Positions 1 to 4,556 of a DNA stretch of 14,738 nucleotides are shown here, one piece after another (within the stretch, counting starts at the first letter, position 1; each line of letters opens with the position of its first letter). Source of the stretch: an uncultured Actinomycetes bacterium (GTDB lineage Bacteria; Actinomycetota; Actinomycetes; S36-B12); the NCBI GenBank assembly GCA_905181745.1, contig CAJIYV010000098.1, positions 1 through 14,738 of the forward strand. The letters run 5' to 3'. The position numbers and the translations under genes are program-made. Below the pieces are notes generated by a model, which searched no databases, was not told the origin of the DNA, and was given only the letters and a program-made list of their open reading frames with translations.

Positions 1-480
1 CTCGATGGTGGATGCGACCATGTCACCGGGTTCAAGGACCACAACTTTTTTCTTCTTGCTCGGCGAACAGTCGTCACTTGACCACGCGTGGTACCCACCT
101 GATTTAACTTCAAGTTCATTGGCTTTCGGCCCAACATCTCGCAAACAGGCGATACTGCCTGTGTTTTCAATGGTCAGCGTCAACACGGGCTTTTTGCCCA
201 CTTTGTAGGTTGAGGAATCAGTAGTTGCTTCTACCAGAATTGCCGAGTCCAGACAATTAACGGGATCTGTTGTCACGGGAGTGAGTACCGCTTCGGGGTC
301 AACTGATTCAGATACCGCAACAGCGGGCTCGACAATCGGGGCTTGCGTTGAGGGTGAACCAGTAATGGCTCGAAAAACCCAGATCAGGCCGAACACGAGA
401 AGTAGGACGATTGCCAGCAGTGCAGCCCTACGGACCCAGTAGACACCGGGTGACTCAGGACCGATCGGCTGCACGTTCAT
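1..480 (-). CDS. Conserved actinobacterial membrane-anchored protein, Rv3587c-like (3' end cut by window edge)
   Basis: The frame is open from an ATG at 478-480 to the left edge, giving 160 visible residues. A short cytoplasmic N-terminus ends in VRRA and is followed by one hydrophobic segment (about residues 19-38, LAALLAIV-like and very leucine-rich). A Pro/Thr/Ser/Val-rich linker (about 41-72) then leads to an extracytoplasmic beta-rich domain. That domain has LTIENTGSIACLRDVG around residues 101-116, a WSSDDC motif near 133-138 and LEPGD near 150-154. The pattern of a paired-cysteine, Ig-like exported domain next to mutY matches my memory of the conserved membrane protein Rv3587c beside mutY in M. 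tuberculosis. Its function is unknown; an envelope or ligand-binding role is only inferred. It is divergent from mutY, with 46 bp between the two starts. The start has both GGAG five bases upstream and a TACTGT hexamer six bases upstream, so it could be leadered or leaderless. The C-terminus lies outside the window. Confidence 0.85.
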   Translation of the reverse strand, partial: MNVQPIGPESPGVYWVRRAALLAIVLLLVFGLIWVFRAITGSPSTQAPIVEPAVAVSESVDPEAVLTPVTTDPVNCLDSAILVEATTDSSTYKVGKKPVLTLTIENTGSIACLRDVGPKANELEVKSGGYHAWSSDDCSPSKKKKVVVLEPGDMVASTIE

Positions 481-486
481 GGCTCC

Positions 487-492
487 ACAGTA
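487..492 (-). promoter_or_regulatory. Possible -10 element (TACTGT) for the membrane-protein gene starting at 480
   Basis: On the minus strand TACTGT lies exactly six bases before the ATG at 480, which fits the TANNNT-N6/7-start arrangement of leaderless actinobacterial transcripts. GGAG in the six-base spacer could instead act as a Shine-Dalgarno sequence on a longer transcript. I see no convincing -35 element. The call rests only on a short hexamer and its spacing. Confidence 0.3.
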
Positions 493-526
493 ATGCGGTA
501 CTCACGCAGCATGAAACGATCCCCTT

Positions 527-1399
527 GTGAGTACCTCCAATCTGGATCCGCAAACGGTCATTACCTGGTTTTCCAGTGAAGCCCGAGCCCTCCCCTGGCG
601 CGATACCAGCCCATGGGGTGTTTTGGTGAGTGAATTCATGCTTCAGCAAACACCGGTCAACCGGGTTTTGCCCAGGTGGCAACTATGGCTGGAGCGCTGG
701 CCAACCCCAACGGAGTTAGCAAACTGTTCGGTCGCCGAGGCAATCCGTGCTTGGGGAAACTTGGGCTACCCCCGTCGAGCCAAACGGCTGCATGAAAGCG
801 CAACGATCATTGTCCAACAATTTGATGGAGAGGTCCCCACCACTTACGAAGGGCTGATTTCGCTGCCCGGAGTTGGTGAATACACCGCCAATGCAGTTCT
901 AGCATTTGCGTTCGGGCAACGATCTCTAGTCCTTGATGTGAACGTTCGCAGGCTATTGGCTCGCGCATGGCTTGGCCAATCCCACCAAGCCCCAACAGTT
1001 TCACTAGTTGAGCGTTCACTAGCGCAGGAACTTCTCCCAACCAGTCGCCACCAATGCGCGCAATGGTCAGCAGCATCAATGGAGCTCGGCGCATTGATCT
1101 GCACTGCACGCGATCCATCGTGTTCAAAGTGCCCAATCATCAATGACTGCAAGTGGTTTGCAGAGGGAAAGCCACTTTCTGCTATTCCAAAAAGAAGTCA
1201 AGCACGCTATGAGGGAAGTGTTCGACAGGAGCGTGGGCGAATATTAAAGATACTGCGAGATAATGAAAAACCGGTGAGCGTGAGTACGCTTTCGCGGCAC
1301 GCACCAGACAATCAGCGATTCGAAATTTCCCTCACCCAACTGGCGAGTGAAGCAATGATCACGAAAGTGGGATCGAATTACGCGCTACCGAATTCGTAG
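527..1399 (+). CDS. mutY: A/G-specific adenine DNA glycosylase MutY
   Basis: This base-excision repair enzyme removes adenine mispaired with 8-oxoguanine or guanine. The protein has 290 residues. Visible features are LPWR (22-25), the catalytic Glu36 in VSEFMLQQTPV (the equivalent of E. coli Glu37), the helix-hairpin-helix LPGVGEYTA (113-121), and the catalytic Asp137 in LDVNVRR (E. coli Asp138). The 4Fe-4S ligands Cys192, Cys199, Cys202 and Cys208 have the family spacing C-x6-C-x2-C-x5-C. The C-terminus (about 225-290) is short and looks like a small winged-helix region rather than the full NUDIX-like domain of the roughly 350-residue E. coli enzyme; short forms are usual in actinobacteria. 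The GTG start at 527 is chosen because family similarity begins about ten residues later and there is no upstream alternative. No Shine-Dalgarno sequence precedes it. Its last 15 bp overlap the 3' end of the opposite-strand membrane gene. Confidence 0.95.
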   Translation: MSTSNLDPQTVITWFSSEARALPWRDTSPWGVLVSEFMLQQTPVNRVLPRWQLWLERWPTPTELANCSVAEAIRAWGNLGYPRRAKRLHESATIIVQQFDGEVPTTYEGLISLPGVGEYTANAVLAFAFGQRSLVLDVNVRRLLARAWLGQSHQAPTVSLVERSLAQELLPTSRHQCAQWSAASMELGALICTARDPSCSKCPIINDCKWFAEGKPLSAIPKRSQARYEGSVRQERGRILKILRDNEKPVSVSTLSRHAPDNQRFEISLTQLASEAMITKVGSNYALPNS

Positions 1400-1846
1400 T
1401 AATTCTTCTCCATCAATTGATCGAAATATGGTTCGGTCCGCGAACGGATCCTGTAGCAGCACATCAAGCCAGATTTCGTCTGAGCGTGAACTTTCTTGAC
1501 AACTGCTGCTCCTGGGGCCACTCAAAGTAACCGAAATCTCAAGGTCACGCTCGGACTCAATGGCCGTGAGGGCAAGTTCTTGATCCGGGCAAACCCCCGA
1601 AGGTGGCGGCGTAACCAGTACTTGGATTACATCCGCGTCAACCGTTGGCCGGTAACCGGTTGGCGGTAAATCTTCACTGACTTGGCCAAGGGACGAGAAC
1701 GGGCCAGTCCCGGAAGTGAAACCCCAAACACCCAGTAACACAGACATGCCGATGATTCCAGCAATAAAGAACCCGGCCCAGCGTGGAAAACCACGCTTAG
1801 GCCGGTCAAACTCGTTCACGCCAGGGATTAATGGGCCGCCGCTCAC
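1385..1846 (-). CDS. Small single-span membrane protein of unknown function
   Basis: This 153-residue protein has a Pro/Arg/Lys-rich cytoplasmic N-terminus and one clear transmembrane helix (about residues 23-43, WAGFFIAGIIGMSVLLGVWG). A 110-residue extracytoplasmic tail carries two cysteines (in GVCPDQEL and SSSCQESS) that could form a disulfide bridge. I do not recognise the family. It is accepted as real because it has codon use like its neighbours, a coherent membrane topology, and it fills the gap between clpC and mutY. It starts 60 bp after the clpC stop on the same strand, so it may be co-transcribed with clpC. The GTG start at 1844-1846 is the only one available: reading upstream in frame there is no ATG, GTG or TTG before a TGA. 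A G-rich run six bases upstream is a weak ribosome-binding site. The topology resembles that of the protein on the far side of mutY, but I see no convincing sequence similarity. Confidence 0.75.
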   Translation of the reverse strand: MSGGPLIPGVNEFDRPKRGFPRWAGFFIAGIIGMSVLLGVWGFTSGTGPFSSLGQVSEDLPPTGYRPTVDADVIQVLVTPPPSGVCPDQELALTAIESERDLEISVTLSGPRSSSCQESSRSDEIWLDVLLQDPFADRTIFRSIDGEELLRIR

Positions 1847-1887
1847 CGCTCGCCCCCACCATTGCCAGGGGAAAAGACACTCCTCAT
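1843..1887 (-). other. Possible 14-codon leader ORF coupled to the small membrane protein gene
   Basis: An ATG at 1885-1887 opens a 14-residue reading frame (MRSVFSPGNGGGER) whose TGA overlaps the GTG start of the membrane protein gene as GTGA. The frame runs through a CCCC/GGGG pairing (1868-1871 with 1853-1857) that could hide the downstream G-rich ribosome-binding site. Translating the leader would open that pairing, so coupled translation is plausible. The arrangement could also be chance. There is no good Shine-Dalgarno sequence before the ATG. Confidence 0.2.
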
Positions 1888-1906
1888 ATTGTCAAGAATA
1901 GCCGCG

Positions 1907-4399
1907 TTATCCTGCAGCTTCCACCGGAGGTGAATCTGGAAGCACTTCCCGTGGAGTAGATGCGAACGTGAATTCACGGGAATCCTCTTCTCCTTCAACG
2001 TCTACAACAACAATACTGCCGGGCAATAACTCGCCAAAGAGCATCTTCTCACTCAGTGGATCCTCAAGTTCACGCTGAATCGTCCGACGCAATGGACGGG
2101 CACCAAGTTGCGGATCGTAGCCTCGTTCAGCTAAGAGGTCCTTGGCAGCTGTGGTCAGTTCAATGTCCATGTCCATGTCCATCAGACGCTTCTCGAGACC
2201 AGCAATCATCAGATCAACGATCTCAACGATCTCGTTCTTGCTCAACTGATGGAACACGATCACGTCATCGATTCGGTTGAGGAACTCAGGACGGAAATGC
2301 TGCTTGAGTTCTTGCTGCACCTTGCCCTTCATCTGTTCGTAGGCGGTTACTTCATTGTCGTCTGGGGCAAAGCCAAGATTCTGCCCCTTTGATACGTCCC
2401 GACTTCCCAGGTTTGTAGTCATAATGATCACGGTGTTCTTGAAGTCAACAACACGACCCTGCGAATCCGTCAGTCGACCCTCTTCCAAAACTTGGAGAAG
2501 AGAGTTGAAAATATCAGGGTGAGCTTTTTCAACTTCGTCGAAGAGAACGACGCTAAATGGCTTGCGACGCACCTTCTCGGTCAACTGGCCGCCGTCTTCG
2601 TAGCCAACATAACCGGGGGGTGAACCAAATAGCCGCGAGGCCGTGTGCCGCTCGCTGTATTCCGACATATCCAGTGCAATTAGTGCATCTTCGTGCCCAA
2701 AAAGGAACTCGGCGAGAGTCTTGGATAACTCAGTTTTACCCACCCCGGAAGGGCCGGCAAAGATAAATGAACCACTAGGGCGCTTGGGATCCTTCAAGCC
2801 AGCCCGGGTGCGACGAATAGATTTGGAAAGCGCCTTGACGGCTTGCTCCTGCCCAATTACCCGACGATGCAGCTCCTCTTCCATTCGAATTAAGCGTGCA
2901 ATGTCATCTTCGGAGAGGTCTGAGACTGGGATTCCGGTCATGAGTGCAAGCACCTCACCAATCAACTTCTCGTCAACCTCTGCAACAACGTCGAGGTCCC
3001 CTGCTTTCCATTCGCGCTCACGCTCGGCACGCTCGGTAAGCAGGTTCTTCTCGTCGTCACGCAATGCAGCAGCCTTTTCAAAATCTTGCTCGTCAATTGA
3101 TGACTCTTTCGCCTTACGAACATCAGCGATTTTGGTGTCGAATTCGCGTAAATCCGGAGGCGTAGTCATGCGGCGAATTCGCAAACGGGAACCGGCTTCG
3201 TCGATTAAGTCAATTGCCTTGTCGGGCAATTGACGATCTGAGATATAGCGGTCAGACAGACGCGCCGCGGCTTCCAGTGCACCATCGGTGATCGAGACCC
3301 GGTGGTGGGATTCGTAGCGGTCACGAAGTCCTCGAAGAATTTCTACCGTGTGAGGAACATCGGGTGCTTCGACGAGCACCGGAGCGAAACGGCGCTCAAG
3401 CGCTGCATCCTTTTCAATATGCTTGCGGTACTCATCAAGAGTTGTGGCGCCAATTGTTTGAAGTTCACCTCGAGCAAGCATCGGCTTGAGGATGCTTGCC
3501 GCGTCAATTGCGCCTTCAGCAGCGCCAGCGCCCACAAGTGTGTGGATTTCATCAATAAAAAGAATGATGTCACCGCGCGTGCGAATCTCTTTAAGTACTT
3601 TCTTGAGTCGCTCTTCAAAGTCGCCACGGTAGCGGCTACCCGCGACCAGGGCGCCCAGATCCAAGGTGTACACCTGCTTGTCCTTCAGCGTCTCGGGGAC
3701 TTCACCGGCCACAATGTCTTGGGCGAGACCCTCAACGATCGCAGTCTTACCAACGCCTGGCTCACCGATCAGCACTGGATTGTTCTTGGTGCGGCGGGAA
3801 AGAACCTGCATTATGCGCTCAACTTCTTTCGAGCGACCAATAACCGGATCAAGCTTGTTCTCCCGGGCGGCTGCCGTGAGATTGCGACCGAACTGATCAA
3901 GGACAAGTGAAGTGGAGGGTGCACCTTCGGCTGGTCCTCCCGCCGTTGCGGGCTCTTTGCCCTGGTAACCACTCAAGAGTTGAATCACTTGCTGACGAAC
4001 GCGGTTGAGATCTGCCCCAAGTTTGACCAATACTTGTGCGGCCACGCCTTCACCTTCGCGGATCAAGCCCAGCAAAATGTGCTCGGTGCCAATGTAGTTA
4101 TGCCCCAACTGCAGTGCTTCGCGCAATGAAAGTTCCAAAACTTTTTTGGCGCGAGGGGTAAAAGGGATATGACCACTGGGAGCCTGCTGTCCCTGGCCGA
4201 TGATTTCCTCAACCTGCTGCCGAACCGCCTCAAGGGAGATGCCCAGACTCTCAAGCGCCTTGGCAGCCACGCCTTCACCTTCGTGGATCAAGCCCAGCAA
4301 AATGTGTTCAGTGCCAATGTAGTTGTGGTTAAGCATGCGGGCTTCCTCTTGGGCAAGGACTACCACTCGACGGGCTCTGTCTGTAAACCGTTCGAACAT
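1907..4399 (-). CDS. clpC: ATP-dependent Clp protease ATP-binding subunit ClpC (AAA+ unfoldase)
   Basis: This hexameric cytoplasmic unfoldase feeds substrates to ClpP; in mycobacteria ClpC1 is essential. The protein has 830 residues. Two Clp_N repeats (about 1-75 and 76-150) each contain HNYIGTEHILLGLI. The first AAA+ module has Walker A GEPGVGKT (212-219), Walker B ILFIDE (279-284), pore tyrosine 257 in RYRGD and arginines 336-337. A UVR/coiled-coil middle segment follows at about 431-470. The second module has Walker A GPSGVGKT (549-556), Walker B VVLFDE (617-622) and pore loop GYVGY (596-600), with RPEFLNRID near 703-711. The ClpP-docking tripeptide is LGF at 675-677. The ATG start at 4399 is fixed by the family N-terminus (MFERFTDRARR) and an AAGGAG eight bases upstream. 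The length is typical. It is divergent from ppc, and a ClgR-like palindrome lies in between. The lsr2 gene often found nearby is absent here. Confidence 0.98.
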   Translation of the reverse strand: MFERFTDRARRVVVLAQEEARMLNHNYIGTEHILLGLIHEGEGVAAKALESLGISLEAVRQQVEEIIGQGQQAPSGHIPFTPRAKKVLELSLREALQLGHNYIGTEHILLGLIREGEGVAAQVLVKLGADLNRVRQQVIQLLSGYQGKEPATAGGPAEGAPSTSLVLDQFGRNLTAAARENKLDPVIGRSKEVERIMQVLSRRTKNNPVLIGEPGVGKTAIVEGLAQDIVAGEVPETLKDKQVYTLDLGALVAGSRYRGDFEERLKKVLKEIRTRGDIILFIDEIHTLVGAGAAEGAIDAASILKPMLARGELQTIGATTLDEYRKHIEKDAALERRFAPVLVEAPDVPHTVEILRGLRDRYESHHRVSITDGALEAAARLSDRYISDRQLPDKAIDLIDEAGSRLRIRRMTTPPDLREFDTKIADVRKAKESSIDEQDFEKAAALRDDEKNLLTERAEREREWKAGDLDVVAEVDEKLIGEVLALMTGIPVSDLSEDDIARLIRMEEELHRRVIGQEQAVKALSKSIRRTRAGLKDPKRPSGSFIFAGPSGVGKTELSKTLAEFLFGHEDALIALDMSEYSERHTASRLFGSPPGYVGYEDGGQLTEKVRRKPFSVVLFDEVEKAHPDIFNSLLQVLEEGRLTDSQGRVVDFKNTVIIMTTNLGSRDVSKGQNLGFAPDDNEVTAYEQMKGKVQQELKQHFRPEFLNRIDDVIVFHQLSKNEIVEIVDLMIAGLEKRLMDMDMDIELTTAAKDLLAERGYDPQLGARPLRRTIQRELEDPLSEKMLFGELLPGSIVVVDVEGEEDSREFTFASTPREVLPDSPPVEAAG
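2163..2180. repeat. Three tandem copies of the hexamer ATGTCC inside clpC
   Basis: ATGTCC is repeated three times without interruption and followed by AT. In clpC this encodes the Met-Asp-Met-Asp-Met-Asp stretch in the second AAA+ module's C-terminal region (in RLMDMDMDIEL). Each unit change would add or remove two residues in frame. Three copies are few, so this may be nothing more than local codon choice. Confidence 0.6.
4041..4327. repeat. Near-identical 62-bp direct repeat encoding the core of the two Clp_N repeats (4041-4102 and 4266-4327)
   Basis: The two 62-base blocks differ at only four positions by direct comparison, and their starts are 225 bases apart. They encode the HNYIGTEHILLGLI-x-EGEGVA core of each Clp_N repeat. 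Of the 21 codons covered (taking in one base beyond the blocks), one changes the residue (Arg against His) and four differ synonymously; sixteen are identical, including four leucine or glycine codons in a row. Protein-level duplication is normal for ClpC. This degree of nucleotide identity between ancient repeats is the notable part. Confidence 0.85.
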
Positions 4400-4407
4400 T
4401 GACCATT

Positions 4408-4413
4408 CTCCTT
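4408..4413 (-). promoter_or_regulatory. Strong Shine-Dalgarno sequence of clpC
   Basis: On the minus strand AAGGAG lies eight bases before the ATG at 4399. It confirms the clpC start and shows that this mRNA has a leader. The plus-strand genes and lysS in this window have no such site before their starts. Confidence 0.8.
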
Positions 4414-4427
4414 AATGCGTGCCTTCA

Positions 4428-4439
4428 GGTGTGGACACC
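4428..4439. promoter_or_regulatory. Inverted repeat GGTGT-GG-ACACC in the clpC leader
   Basis: Perfect five-base arms are separated by two bases. The repeat lies 28 bases upstream of the clpC start codon and just before its Shine-Dalgarno sequence. It could be a DNA operator or a small RNA hairpin (GGTG-TGGA-CACC). I do not recognise the binding protein, and short inverted repeats also arise by chance. Confidence 0.3.
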
Positions 4440-4507
4440 CAAACCGGCTATGTTCATTCTCCCCTATGAATCGGCAGAGTGAAACCCGAGATGCGCCCCA
4501 ACCCGTA

Positions 4508-4518
4508 CGCCCAACGCG
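4508..4518. promoter_or_regulatory. ClgR-like operator (CGC-N5-GCG) between clpC and ppc
   Basis: The core CGC-CCAAC-GCG matches the inner CGC-N5-GCG of the ClgR box as I recall it from corynebacteria and streptomycetes. Read on the minus strand, the flanks (ATTT before and TAC after) also fit the W/S positions, while two inner positions do not. ClgR activates clpC and clpP genes in actinobacteria, so a site 109 bp upstream of the clpC start is sensible. It also lies only four bases upstream of a candidate ppc -35 element, so an effect on ppc is possible. Confidence 0.4.
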
Positions 4519-4522
4519 AAAT

Positions 4523-4550
4523 CTGACCGAAATATGCAGTACGACACAAT
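4523..4550 (+). promoter_or_regulatory. Possible ppc promoter (CTGACC - 16 bp - CACAAT)
   Basis: CTGACC (4523-4528) resembles a -35 TTGACA. CACAAT (4545-4550) differs from TATAAT at two positions, and the spacer is 16 bp. The -10 ends six bases before the GTG of ppc, which has no Shine-Dalgarno sequence. Together these features suggest a leaderless transcript. The call is from pattern matching only. Confidence 0.35.
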
Positions 4551-4556
4551 GTCATC

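Noticed and set aside
807..1152. Two overlapping minus-strand frames of about 100 codons within mutY
   Set aside because: They lie inside the mutY catalytic domain coding region and have no motifs or ribosome-binding sites.
1385..1399. Antisense overlap of mutY and membrane-gene 3' ends as a regulatory feature
   Set aside because: A 15-bp tail-to-tail overlap is common in compact genomes and needs no special explanation.
1890..1895. Perfect -35 consensus TTGACA on the minus strand between clpC and the membrane gene
   Set aside because: No -10-like hexamer occurs 15-19 bases downstream; that region is C-rich. A promoter here is not supported by the sequence.
1874..1895. Possible clpC terminator, GACA/TGTC stem followed by TTTT
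   Set aside because: The stem has only four base pairs and a ten-base loop, and the T run is short. It is too weak to call.
2643..3910. Two long open frames on the plus strand (about 196 and 202 codons) opposite clpC
   Set aside because: They are antisense to a certain clpC, have serine- and arginine-rich low-complexity translations, and show no domain or start signal. They reflect codon structure of clpC.
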